This document shows positions 17,165 through 25,304 of a DNA stretch of 64,000 nt, one piece after another (the first letter of the stretch is position 1; each line of letters starts with the position of its first letter). Source of the DNA: M2408 sp046303515 (GTDB lineage: Bacteria > Bacteroidota > Bacteroidia > Flavobacteriales_D > Crocinitomicaceae). The notes under the pieces are model-generated. The model was not told the DNA's origin and ran no database searches. It saw nothing but the letters and a program-made list of their open reading frames with translations. The position numbers were made by a program, and so were the translations under genes. Where the stretch lies: contig JBKCGI010000022.1 of NCBI GenBank assembly GCA_046303515.1, forward strand, positions 22,035 through 86,034, written 5' to 3'.

Positions 17165-17210
17165 ATTGAAAATTTGATAGAATATACAATTAATTTACTG
17201 AAAATCAGGT

Positions 17211-18503
17211 ATGAATTTTGAAAACTCATTAACTTTTGCACAAAATTTAGATGCACAAGACAGCCTAAAAGACTATAGAAACAGCTTTTTCCTACCAACA
17301 TTTTTAAATAAAGATGTTAGATATTTCACAGGAAATTCTTTGGGTTTACAAGCAAAATCTACAGCTTCCTACATTCAACAAGAATTAGATGATTGGGCAA
17401 AATTTGGAGTGGAAGGACATTTTGATGCGCAAAGACCATGGTTTTCATATCATGAAAATTTAACTGAGAAATTAGCAAAAATAGTTGGAGCGAAAGCAAA
17501 AGAAGTTGTTGTAACACATTCATTAACAACAAACTTACATTTATTGATGGTTTCATTTTATCAGCCAACAGGTAAAAGAACCAAAATTTTGTGCGAGGGT
17601 AAAGCCTTTCCAAGTGATCAATATGCTTTGGAATCCCAAGTGAAATTTCACAAGCTAGATTTAAAAGAAAATTTGATTGAGATTTTTCCGAGAGAAGGCG
17701 AACACACCATCAATGAAGAAGATATTTTATCCAAAATTTCAGAATTAGGCGACGAACTAGCGCTTGTGATGATTGGAGGAGTGAATTATTATACAGGTCA
17801 ATTATTTGACATTCAAAAAATTACAAAAGCCGCTCATGAAGTTGGTGCAATTGCTGGATGGGACTTGGCCCACGCTGCGGGAAATGTCATTTTAAAATTA
17901 CACGACTGGGAAGTTGATTTTGCCGCTTGGTGCTCCTACAAATATTTAAATTCATCTCCAGGTGGAGTTTCAGGAATGTTTGTTCACGAAAAACATGCTA
18001 AAAAACCAGAGCTTCCTCGTTTTGCAGGATGGTGGGGACACGATAAAGCTACACGTTTTTTAATGGAACCTGGATTTCAACCGATGGAAGGCGCGGAAGG
18101 ATGGCAATTAAGTAACGCTCCAGTTATTGGAATGGCTGTTCATTTGGCTTCTTTAGATATTTTTGATGCGGTTGGAATGGAAAATTTGCGTGCCAAAAGT
18201 GATTCTTTGACAGCTTATTTGGAGTTTATTTTAGATGAGGTTTCAGAAAAAAACAAGGCCAATTGTACCTTAGAAATCATTACGCCAAGAAATCAGAAAC
18301 AACGTGGCGCTCAAATTTCTCTTTTGATTCACGGTGGAGGTAAACCAGTTTTTGACCTATTAACTGAAAAAGGTGTTATTGCTGATTGGCGTGAACCAAA
18401 TGTGATTCGCTTGGCTCCAGTGCCGTTATACAATTCTTTTGAAGATGTATATTTCCTTGGAAAACACTTGGATGATGCGATTCAGGAAATTATGGCTAAA
18501 TAG
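17211..18503 (+). CDS. kynU: Kynureninase
   Basis: PLP enzyme that cleaves L-kynurenine to anthranilate and alanine (and 3-hydroxykynurenine likewise) in tryptophan breakdown. The protein is 430 residues, the normal length. CSYKYLNSSPGG holds the PLP lysine, Lys244. GWDLAHAAGN carries the Asp that pairs with the PLP nitrogen and FAGWWGHDKATRF is a family hallmark, as is YFTGNSLGLQ near the N-terminus. The ATG at 17211 gives a complete N-terminus. Other kynurenine-pathway genes (kmo, tryptophan dioxygenase) are not in the window, so the gene stands alone here. Confidence 0.96.
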   Translation: MNFENSLTFAQNLDAQDSLKDYRNSFFLPTFLNKDVRYFTGNSLGLQAKSTASYIQQELDDWAKFGVEGHFDAQRPWFSYHENLTEKLAKIVGAKAKEVVVTHSLTTNLHLLMVSFYQPTGKRTKILCEGKAFPSDQYALESQVKFHKLDLKENLIEIFPREGEHTINEEDILSKISELGDELALVMIGGVNYYTGQLFDIQKITKAAHEVGAIAGWDLAHAAGNVILKLHDWEVDFAAWCSYKYLNSSPGGVSGMFVHEKHAKKPELPRFAGWWGHDKATRFLMEPGFQPMEGAEGWQLSNAPVIGMAVHLASLDIFDAVGMENLRAKSDSLTAYLEFILDEVSEKNKANCTLEIITPRNQKQRGAQISLLIHGGGKPVFDLLTEKGVIADWREPNVIRLAPVPLYNSFEDVYFLGKHLDDAIQEIMAK

Positions 18504-18584
18504 ATTCCTCTTGATTTTTAAGTAAAGTAGTTTTAAAAATTGCGTTAATTAGCGCTTTAATCGGCGTATATCTGCGGGAAAAAA

Positions 18585-19832
18585 TCAATCTACCTCGTTT
18601 TCACGAAAAGCGGATGGAATTAAATCTGGGATAATTTTTAAGACCAAAGGCAATAAAAGTGCACCTCCAGGCAATAGAAATATTGCTAAGGCTGGCATAC
18701 TTTTTACAATGTCTAAGAACTGCGTTTTTACCTTTTCTTTTTCTTCTTTAGTGAGTTCTTTTGAAGTAGATTTTTTAATCAGGGAAACCAATTCTTTACT
18801 TTGAGAAAGTTCTTTGGCTAGTTTATCTTTGTTTCTTCCTAAAATTTTAATCCATCGTTTGGAAACGTTTCCGTATAATTTTTCAACGGCATTTGCATTC
18901 GATAAAAAGGCAATTTCATCGTTGTGTTTGATGACAAAATTTTCAACCATCACTAAGGTTTCTGTCAATGCGTCGTCAGTAATATCCAAATAATCGCAGA
19001 AAAATTTCAAGTAATCTTTTTCTTCCGGATGCGCATCGTGATTGGCGAATATTGTTAAAACAGAAATATCCAGAAGAAAACGGCTAAACAACTCATTTTT
19101 AAGACTTTCCTTTGATATCATTGCCAAGGGAATATCTGCATGGAATAAATCTTCTATTTCTTCTTTTTTCTTATCGTGAATTTTGGCCGAAGCTAAAAAA
19201 ACTTCGAATAAATGTTTTTCTTGGATTTCAATTTTACCATCAGCGTGCGCAGCTAAAATTAAGGCGTAAAGTGCATTTTCAGCATAACTTTCGTAATTGG
19301 ATAAACCTAAACTTCTTCTGGTACGCATGAATTCATCAAACAAAATGACATCCAAATACACGAAAGTATTACTCAAATAATTTAACCAAATCGCATTTTC
19401 AAACAGATTTTTGCGGATTTCAGTTCGTTTTTCAAGTAACTTTTCCAGTTTATGATCTGGTTTTTCTTTCAAATAGAAAGTGAATAACTTTGATATCGTA
19501 AAAACACTGTGGTGTTCGTAAAAGTCCAACAGAGAATTGATAAAAGCATCCTCGTTATCTTTGATGATTCCGCCGTTTGACAAATAAACATACAAATGAC
19601 ACTCAAACAACAAAAAAGTCAATTGTTCGTCAGTTGTCCACTTGTTTTCTTTCATGTTTTTGGCAAAAATGTATTCTGATGGATAGCCGAAAACAATTCC
19701 AGTTTGCGAAAAAATTAAGTGTTTTAAATGTTGTTTATCCGATGGAAATAAAGGAATCTCCAAAACAATTTCACCTTCTTTGACTAAAGAAAAATATTTT
19801 TTTATCCAACCACTTGAACCCGGTGACAACAT
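18585..19832 (-). CDS. LETM1-like protein with a TerB-like segment
   Basis: A 415-residue protein whose C-terminus (about 355-410) reads FLLPGGALLLPLVLKIIP, the helix that characterises LETM1-like ribosome-binding domains; the family is annotated in Bacteroidota as LETM1-related biofilm-associated protein. The middle has ALYALILAAHADGKIEIQE followed by helical stretches, resembling TerB/DUF533-type tellurite-resistance folds. The N-terminal part is not recognisable. Apart from the C-terminal hydrophobic helix no membrane span is seen. The gene stands alone, downstream of a 326-base gap. The role is unknown; the name rests only on the C-terminal motif. Confidence 0.72.
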   Translation of the reverse strand: MLSPGSSGWIKKYFSLVKEGEIVLEIPLFPSDKQHLKHLIFSQTGIVFGYPSEYIFAKNMKENKWTTDEQLTFLLFECHLYVYLSNGGIIKDNEDAFINSLLDFYEHHSVFTISKLFTFYLKEKPDHKLEKLLEKRTEIRKNLFENAIWLNYLSNTFVYLDVILFDEFMRTRRSLGLSNYESYAENALYALILAAHADGKIEIQEKHLFEVFLASAKIHDKKKEEIEDLFHADIPLAMISKESLKNELFSRFLLDISVLTIFANHDAHPEEKDYLKFFCDYLDITDDALTETLVMVENFVIKHNDEIAFLSNANAVEKLYGNVSKRWIKILGRNKDKLAKELSQSKELVSLIKKSTSKELTKEEKEKVKTQFLDIVKSMPALAIFLLPGGALLLPLVLKIIPDLIPSAFRENEVD

Positions 19833-20158
19833 TGTTTTGTTTTTGAGATGTAAAAATAAGGATATTAGTGGAATAGCTCATGATTTTTGTAAATAATTTA
19901 ATTTTAACAACCGTTTCTTATCCGTTTTGAAACATTTTTGTGTCTTAAAATCAATTGTTTACAATCAACTGCGCCTTTGAATGCGGCTAGCTCGATGCGG
20001 TTTTTTGCCATTTTTCTTGTAGAATACGTTTTATAAAACGTATGCACAAATATAAAAAGTGCAAAAAGCAAGTCGACTAATAGCAGCAAAAGGGAATTCG
20101 CAGCCAAAACTAAGAGATGATTTAACCGTTAAGCAACTATTTTGTAATTGAAAATAAA
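19833..20158. other. Non-coding gap with a 20-bp perfect palindrome
   Basis: 326 bases between rlmN and the LETM1-like gene. The notable feature is ATACGTTTTATAAAACGTAT at 20024-20043, a perfect palindrome. A 67-codon frame on the minus strand (19904-20107) looks spurious. TATTTTTA on the minus strand near 19857 could be a weak -7 box for the LETM1-like gene. I see no tRNA or known small-RNA structure. Confidence 0.5.
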
Positions 20159-21241
20159 CTATTTAGCGTTTTTCAACACTCTATTTTCTGCGGGAATAGC
20201 TTTGTTTTTATTAGCTAACTGTCCGCAAGCTGCATCGATGTCTTTTCCACGACTTCTTCTCACGTTGACAATCATATTTCGTTCTTCCAAAAAGGCAGCG
20301 AAAGCGTTTACTTTGGCCGTGTCTGCTTGTTGAAATTCGCCATCATCGATTGGATTGTATTCAATAATGTTGATTTTGCAGGGAACACATTTACTAAAGT
20401 TGGCTAACTCTTGCGCGTCTTCTAGCGAATCGTTGAAATTTTTGAAAATGATGTATTCAAAAGTTACTCGAGAACCTGTTTTTTCATGAAAATAAATCAA
20501 AGCTTCTTTTAAAGATTCCAAGTTGTTACTTTCGTTGATTTCCATGATTTTATCGCGCTTGGCATCATTTGCTGCATGTAAAGAAAGGGCCAAATTGAAT
20601 TTTACTTCATCGTCACCCAATTTTTTAATCATTTTGGCAATTCCAGCAGTAGAAACAGTGATTCTACGAGGCGAAATTCCCAAACCTTCTTCAGAACAAA
20701 GCATTTCTGTCGAGCGTAAAACATTGGCGTAATTCAATAAAGGTTCGCCCATTCCCATGTATACGATATTCGTCAATTGCTGGTTGTAACGCGATTCCGC
20801 TTGATTTTTGAGGTAAACAACTTGATCAACAATTTCTCCTGGAGATAAATTTCGAAGTAATTTCAATCTTCCAGTAGCGCAAAAAAGACAGCTCAAACTG
20901 CAACCAACTTGAGAGGAAATACAAGCTGTGGTGCGATTTGTTGTAGGAATCAAAACTCCTTCAACGACTTTACCTTTTTCGATTTCAAAAGCGCATTTAA
21001 TTGTTTTGTCCTTGCTGATTTGTTGGTCGTCCAAGACAATTTTGTCGATGTAAAAATGTTCTTCTAGTTTATCGCGTAAAGCCTTACCTAGATTTGACAT
21101 TTCCTCAAAAGTTCCAGCATTTTTTTTCCACAACCATTCAAAAACTTGTTTGGATCGAAATGATTTTTCGCCAAACTTAGCCAACTCTTCTTGTATTTGA
21201 GTCAGGTTTAAGTTTCTGATATTGATTTTGGAGTTTTTCAC
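20159..21241 (-). CDS. rlmN: Dual-specificity 23S rRNA/tRNA adenine-C2 methyltransferase
   Basis: Radical-SAM enzyme that methylates C2 of A2503 in 23S rRNA and A37 in some tRNAs. It has the CxxxCxxC cluster motif as CSLSCLFCATG, the MGMGEPLLNY motif, GISPRRITVSTAGI, and near the end DIDAACGQLANK, where the Cys is the one that forms the transient protein-RNA link; its partner is the Cys near FEYIIFKNFNDS/CKINII. The length of 360 residues is normal. The start is a GTG at 21241. A -7 box (TACCTTTG on the minus strand, 21255-21262) lies 13 bases upstream. Confidence 0.95.
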   Translation of the reverse strand: MKNSKINIRNLNLTQIQEELAKFGEKSFRSKQVFEWLWKKNAGTFEEMSNLGKALRDKLEEHFYIDKIVLDDQQISKDKTIKCAFEIEKGKVVEGVLIPTTNRTTACISSQVGCSLSCLFCATGRLKLLRNLSPGEIVDQVVYLKNQAESRYNQQLTNIVYMGMGEPLLNYANVLRSTEMLCSEEGLGISPRRITVSTAGIAKMIKKLGDDEVKFNLALSLHAANDAKRDKIMEINESNNLESLKEALIYFHEKTGSRVTFEYIIFKNFNDSLEDAQELANFSKCVPCKINIIEYNPIDDGEFQQADTAKVNAFAAFLEERNMIVNVRRSRGKDIDAACGQLANKNKAIPAENRVLKNAK

Positions 21242-21254
21242 TGGAAATTTTTTA

Positions 21255-21262
21255 CAAAGGTA
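21255..21262 (-). promoter_or_regulatory. -7 box of the rlmN promoter
   Basis: TACCTTTG on the minus strand fully matches TAnnTTTG and lies 13 bases before the GTG start. Confidence 0.4.
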
Positions 21263-21278
21263 AGGAAATTAAATATTA

Positions 21279-21890
21279 TTACAGATGTAATCTAAATCCA
21301 ACCTTGGCAACTAGCGTAAAAATCTCTAAATCATAATTAATCGTTGAATTATAAGTGGAGTGAAATTCACCTTTTGCAGTGGTGTAATATTGTCCTAATT
21401 CAAAATAAAGACTTTTTTCTTCGTATTTCATTTGGTAACCAATTCCTGCTTCCATGAATTTTGCTTTAAATGCATCATCGGGTGAAACTCCTTTGGTATC
21501 TAAACCAAAAGACCTGCCGTATTTCCCGTAGAGGTAAATTGCTCTTTTTGAGTTGCTGGCTAAAAAAACGCTTGTGGTAAAATACATGGGATAAGACCAC
21601 ATTTTGAGTATGTGTTTATCTGATGTGGAAAAAATGGGATATTTGTTTCTGTGAAATCCATTTCCAACACCAATGGTAAAATATTGCCTTACTTGAAAAT
21701 TAAGTTCTAAATCCCAAGCGAAATTTCTAAATCCAAAACCTTGATAAAACTTAAGATTGAATCTACTTTTTTCATATTCTCTATAGAGCGGTTTAGCCAA
21801 GGGTGAAATTGGCACATTTTGCTCAAATGCAGATAAAGTTTTAGAAGAAATTAAGCACAAACAAAAAATTAAGCGCAGGATAAAATTCAT
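21279..21890 (-). CDS. Putative outer-membrane beta-barrel protein, function unknown
   Basis: Not a family I can name. From ATG 21890 there is a signal peptide (MNFILRLIFCLCLISSKTLS) and about 180 residues of alternating hydrophobic/polar stretches rich in Tyr, Phe and Gly, ending LVAKVGFRLHL, as in small porin-like barrels. The frame is open up to 21953 but that part overlaps the upstream lipoprotein gene and hides the signal peptide, so 21890 is preferred. It follows the LVIVD lipoprotein gene by 17 bases; the two probably form an operon and a shared envelope function is possible. Confidence 0.65.
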   Translation of the reverse strand: MNFILRLIFCLCLISSKTLSAFEQNVPISPLAKPLYREYEKSRFNLKFYQGFGFRNFAWDLELNFQVRQYFTIGVGNGFHRNKYPIFSTSDKHILKMWSYPMYFTTSVFLASNSKRAIYLYGKYGRSFGLDTKGVSPDDAFKAKFMEAGIGYQMKYEEKSLYFELGQYYTTAKGEFHSTYNSTINYDLEIFTLVAKVGFRLHL

Positions 21891-21907
21891 TACTGAAATA
21901 ATCCAGA

Positions 21908-23167
21908 TTAATATAAAAGTTTTCCTACAGAACTTAAGCTCAAGGTATTCCAATCAATTAGAAATTCTTGTATCCCATTTGTATTTGACAAAATTAGAAT
22001 ATTTGGATTGTTTGGATGGATCATAATATCATAAGCAACAACCCCAGGAATGTTAAATTCTTTTTTTAATTTATTTGGATTTGAGGCATCAAAAATTGTT
22101 AGACCGTTTTGTCCTTCACCAACAAATAAATAGTTGTTTGCCATACATAATCCATATGGACTTAGCATTTCAATACTTTTTAATTCTATAGGATTATTTT
22201 CATTTGAGATGTCTACCAAATTTAAAGTATTTTCTCCGCCACCGTGACATCCTTCATTGTCAACAGATCGTAAGGTGTAATAAGCAACTTCACCTCTAGG
22301 TAAAACTGGATCGCATGATTCCTCATGGGCAAGCGAAGAAATTTCTACAGGGGCTGATGGATTATCTGCATTGTAAATGGTCATAGATGTCATTGAACCT
22401 AGAAATAATCTATTTTCAGTTCCATAAATTGTCTCTGTTGTTGCGTCAATTTTTAGAGTTGAAACTTGGCTGAAGCTTGCATCATTTGAAATCACATGCA
22501 TCACATCATCTTCGATTACATACACAAAACCAAATTCAGCCGCAATGCGATTTAATGTTCCTTTTGAATGGCTGTTTCCTCCTGCAAATGTTGATGGAAT
22601 TTGAGAAACAGGAATAACTTCTTTCAAAAAGTCTAGGTGTAATTTACCTGCTTTTTTAATTTCTTTTGCTTCAGTACTGTTGACTTCAAATTTGTCAGTT
22701 GCAGTTTCATATTTGAAACCTAATAATTGTTGTCCTTTGTCATTTTCTAAAGGCTCCCAGAAAACATTTTCAGCTCTGCTCACAAGAATTGGGTCATATA
22801 CATTCGTGATATCTATTTTTAAGAAGTCATACACATTTGCTACATATAAAAAATTATCTTTCACATAAAAATCTCTTAAAAAAGGAAGTTGAATAAAAGA
22901 CATTCTTTGTGGATTTTGCATGTCTGTATTGTCGTAAATATGAATTCCTTTGTTTGATTCACTTACAAGTACAAAATCACTTCCAATGTAAAAGTTTTTT
23001 GGTTTGATTAACTCTTGTTTCTTTATTAATAAAGGAAGTTGTCTAATAGAATCTAAACTCCCATAGACTGCTGTTGCTTTATCATAAGTCATAGATATTT
23101 CACCTTTTGTTTTTATACAAGAAGCAAACAAAATAACGAGTGCGCTGAAGTAGAATAAATTTTTCAT
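21908..23167 (-). CDS. LVIVD-repeat (beta-propeller-like) lipoprotein
   Basis: A lipoprotein signal peptide (MKNLFYFSALVILFASC, Cys17) is followed by repeated segments of the LVIVD type, each with a short hydrophobic strand, a turn and an aspartate: GIHIYDNTDMQNPQRMS, FLKIDITNVYDPILVS, MTIYNADNPSAPVEIS, NLVDISNENNPIELKS and LTIFDASNPNKLKKE. Such repeats are predicted to form a beta-propeller at the cell surface. The ligand is unknown. The length is 419 residues. The OM-barrel-like gene follows closely, and the dcw cluster leaves in the other direction 357 bases upstream. Confidence 0.82.
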   Translation of the reverse strand: MKNLFYFSALVILFASCIKTKGEISMTYDKATAVYGSLDSIRQLPLLIKKQELIKPKNFYIGSDFVLVSESNKGIHIYDNTDMQNPQRMSFIQLPFLRDFYVKDNFLYVANVYDFLKIDITNVYDPILVSRAENVFWEPLENDKGQQLLGFKYETATDKFEVNSTEAKEIKKAGKLHLDFLKEVIPVSQIPSTFAGGNSHSKGTLNRIAAEFGFVYVIEDDVMHVISNDASFSQVSTLKIDATTETIYGTENRLFLGSMTSMTIYNADNPSAPVEISSLAHEESCDPVLPRGEVAYYTLRSVDNEGCHGGGENTLNLVDISNENNPIELKSIEMLSPYGLCMANNYLFVGEGQNGLTIFDASNPNKLKKEFNIPGVVAYDIMIHPNNPNILILSNTNGIQEFLIDWNTLSLSSVGKLLY

Positions 23168-23352
23168 AATGCGATAAAATTAATAAATCAAAACAAGCAA
23201 AAATTAAGCCAAAATATTGATGCTAAAAATCTTAGCAACTAAATTGACTTTTATAAAATTTGAATCGAAAGTTACAAAAGAATTTTGAAATAAAAAATTT
23301 TCGACCAAACTTATTAACAAGTAGTTCTGACTTTTCAACAATTTTAACAATT

Positions 23353-23371
23353 GCTACCACTTTCTACCACC
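23353..23371 (-). promoter_or_regulatory. Upstream MraZ-type box, inverted
   Basis: On the minus strand this reads TGGTGGTAGAAAGTGGTAG, with two GTG cores 10 bases apart. It mirrors the box next to mraZ and lies about 155-170 bases upstream of the mraZ ATG. Confidence 0.5.
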
Positions 23372-23464
23372 AAGAGTAAATTTTCCTAATTTCAATAAAA
23401 TCAGTACTTTTTAAAAAATAGTGTAACCTTTTGTTCGTGTTTGTCGTTTCAAGTTATTAACAAA

Positions 23465-23507
23465 GTGTAAATTGGTGGTAAAAAGTGGAGATTTTCTCTT
23501 AATTTTA
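23465..23507 (+). promoter_or_regulatory. MraZ operator and candidate mraZ promoter
   Basis: Three GTG cores at 23465, 23475 and 23485 are spaced exactly 10 bases (AAAGTGTAAA, TTGGTGGTAA, AAAGTGGAGA). MraZ is known to bind direct repeats of this AAAGTG(G/T) kind ahead of its own gene. A TTG at 23473 and TAATTTTA at 23500-23507 could be the -33 and -7 boxes; the repeats would then cover the -33, fitting autorepression. The rest of the 23168-23523 gap shows nothing else I can name. Confidence 0.65.
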
Positions 23508-23523
23508 CCCATTATTTTCCGTT

Positions 23524-23988
23524 ATGGCAGGTTTAGTAGGTGAGTTTGAATTGAAGTTGGACGAAAAAGGTCGCTTCATGTTTCCATCAAGTTTGAGGAA
23601 GCAAATTTCTCCTGCTGCCCAAGAAAATTTTATGCTGAACAAAGGTTTTGAGGATTGTTTGACACTGTACCCAATGAATGAATGGGAAAAAGTAAGTGCT
23701 AAATTGTCTAAAATGAATTTGTTCAACCCAAAAAACAGAATGTTCTACCGTTTGTTTCACCATGGTGCGAAAGCAATTGCCTTGGATGCTGCGGGAAGAG
23801 TTCTGATTCCAGTGTCCTTAAGTGAGCGCGTTGGATTGGGTAAGGAAGTTGTGTTGAATGCATACAACGACCGCATAGAAATCTGGGACAAAACCAAATA
23901 CTTCAATATGATTGAGGGTAACATGACGGACTTCGCTGATTTGGCGGATGAAGTAATGGGTAATTTGGGAAATGACGACGAACAATAA
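23524..23988 (+). CDS. mraZ: Transcriptional regulator and division protein MraZ
   Basis: First gene of the division and cell-wall cluster; a DNA-binding protein that forms rings and represses its own operon. The protein has 154 residues with two SpoVT/AbrB-like domains: GEFELKLDEKGRFMFPSSLR near residues 6-25 and AKAIALDAAGRVLIPVSL near 80-100. The repeated DxxGRxxxP pattern is the family signature. Its gene overlaps rsmH by 17 bases. Phased GTG repeats in the leader are a likely operator. Confidence 0.95.
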   Translation: MAGLVGEFELKLDEKGRFMFPSSLRKQISPAAQENFMLNKGFEDCLTLYPMNEWEKVSAKLSKMNLFNPKNRMFYRLFHHGAKAIALDAAGRVLIPVSLSERVGLGKEVVLNAYNDRIEIWDKTKYFNMIEGNMTDFADLADEVMGNLGNDDEQ

Positions 23989-24889
23989 CACATATCACAT
24001 ACCAGTAATGCTAAACGAGTGTTTGGATGCATTGAATATCAATCCAGATGGCGTTTACGTTGATGTTACCTTTGGTGGTGGCGGTCACTCTCGTGCAATT
24101 TTCGAAAAATTAAGTCCAAAAGGAAAATTGATTGTTTTTGATCAAGATCCTGATGCGCAAAAAAACGCTTGGGAAGCCGAGAATTTTCATTTCATTCCAG
24201 CCAATTTTTCCTTCTTAAAAAATTATATCCGTGTACTTGGAATCAAAGAAGTAGATGGAATTTTAGCCGATTTGGGAGTTTCTTCACACCAGTTTGATGA
24301 AGGAAATCGTGGATTTTCAATTCGCACGGATGATGTCTTGGATATGCGTATGAATCAACAAGGTGAATTGTCGGCAAAAACAGTTGTCAATACGTATACG
24401 GAAGAAGAATTAATCAAGATTTTACGCAAATACGGAGAAGTAGATTTCCCTGGAAAAATTGCTGGTACGATTTGTCGTGCTCGCTCTAGAGGAAAATTAA
24501 AAACAACCGGTGAATTGATTGAAGTCTTAGCTACAATTGCACCAAAATTCAAAGAACATAAATTTTACGCTCAGGTGTTTCAGGCGATTCGCATGGAAGT
24601 AAACCAAGAAGTTGATGTTTTGGAGAAATTTCTTTTGCAAACTCCTGAAGTTTTGAAAGTCGGTGGTAGATTGGTTGTCATGTCCTACCATTCTTTGGAA
24701 GATAGATTGGTGAAAAATTTCATGAAACGCGGAAATTTAGATGGAAGCATCGAAAAAGATTTTTACGGCAATGTTTTAAAACCTTTAACTGAAGTTACGC
24801 GAAAACCAATTTCACCTAGTGAAGCAGAAATAGAATTAAACTCTCGTGCTCGAAGCGCGAAATTAAGAATTGCAGCCAAAAATGGATAA
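23972..24889 (+). CDS. rsmH: 16S rRNA (cytosine(1402)-N4)-methyltransferase
   Basis: SAM-dependent methyltransferase acting on the ribosomal P site. YVDVTFGGGGHSRAIFE is the SAM-binding loop of RsmH, LADLGVSSHQFDEGNRGFS is the diagnostic motif, and VMSYHSLEDRLVKNFM is the catalytic-side motif. The length of 305 residues is normal. It overlaps mraZ by 17 bases and the ftsL-like gene by 8 bases, consistent with coupled translation at the head of the cluster. Confidence 0.96.
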   Translation: MTTNNNTYHIPVMLNECLDALNINPDGVYVDVTFGGGGHSRAIFEKLSPKGKLIVFDQDPDAQKNAWEAENFHFIPANFSFLKNYIRVLGIKEVDGILADLGVSSHQFDEGNRGFSIRTDDVLDMRMNQQGELSAKTVVNTYTEEELIKILRKYGEVDFPGKIAGTICRARSRGKLKTTGELIEVLATIAPKFKEHKFYAQVFQAIRMEVNQEVDVLEKFLLQTPEVLKVGGRLVVMSYHSLEDRLVKNFMKRGNLDGSIEKDFYGNVLKPLTEVTRKPISPSEAEIELNSRARSAKLRIAAKNG

Positions 24890-25304
24890 TCAGTACATCG
24901 ATAAGGACCAATTGGCTGCTGAAGAACAAGCAAAAAAGCAACGTGAACCTAAGCCAAAAGAGAAGAAAGTTAAAGTAAAAGGAAAAACAAATATTGTTGT
25001 TCAAATTTTGAATGGGGAAATCTTAACCAAAGATGTGGTTTTAAATAATTTGGGTTTTGTGTTTTTCTGCATTTTATTGCTGATTTTATTGGTTGCAAAA
25101 GGGTATTTAGGAAAACAATTGACAAAGGATATTGATACCTCCTTAAAAAAATTAGATGCTTCAACAGCTGAGTATGTTGAGTCAAAAGCACGTTTGGAAG
25201 AAAAAACAACCCGTTATGAATTGGTTAGAAAACTCGAGCCAATTGGATTAAAAGAAACAACAAAACCTGCAAAGGTGATTAGAATAAAAACTGTCAAAAA
25301 ATAG
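24882..25304 (+). CDS. ftsL: FtsL-like cell-division membrane protein
   Basis: A bitopic protein of 140 residues: a charged cytoplasmic N-terminus (KKQREPKPKEKKVKVKGK), one membrane span at about 51-69 (LGFVFFCILLLILLVAKGY) and a short coiled-coil periplasmic part. Size, topology and the place between rsmH and ftsI are those of FtsL, which joins FtsB/FtsQ and activates FtsWI; the sequence itself is too divergent for a direct call. The ATG at 24882 is preferred over a TTG at 24870. Its stop overlaps the ftsI GTG by one base. Confidence 0.75.
   Translation: MDNQYIDKDQLAAEEQAKKQREPKPKEKKVKVKGKTNIVVQILNGEILTKDVVLNNLGFVFFCILLLILLVAKGYLGKQLTKDIDTSLKKLDASTAEYVESKARLEEKTTRYELVRKLEPIGLKETTKPAKVIRIKTVKK

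Noticed and set aside
19904..20107. 67-codon minus-strand frame in the gap before the LETM1-like gene
   Set aside because: A hydrophobic start but no conserved feature, and a 20-bp palindrome lies inside it; more likely chance.
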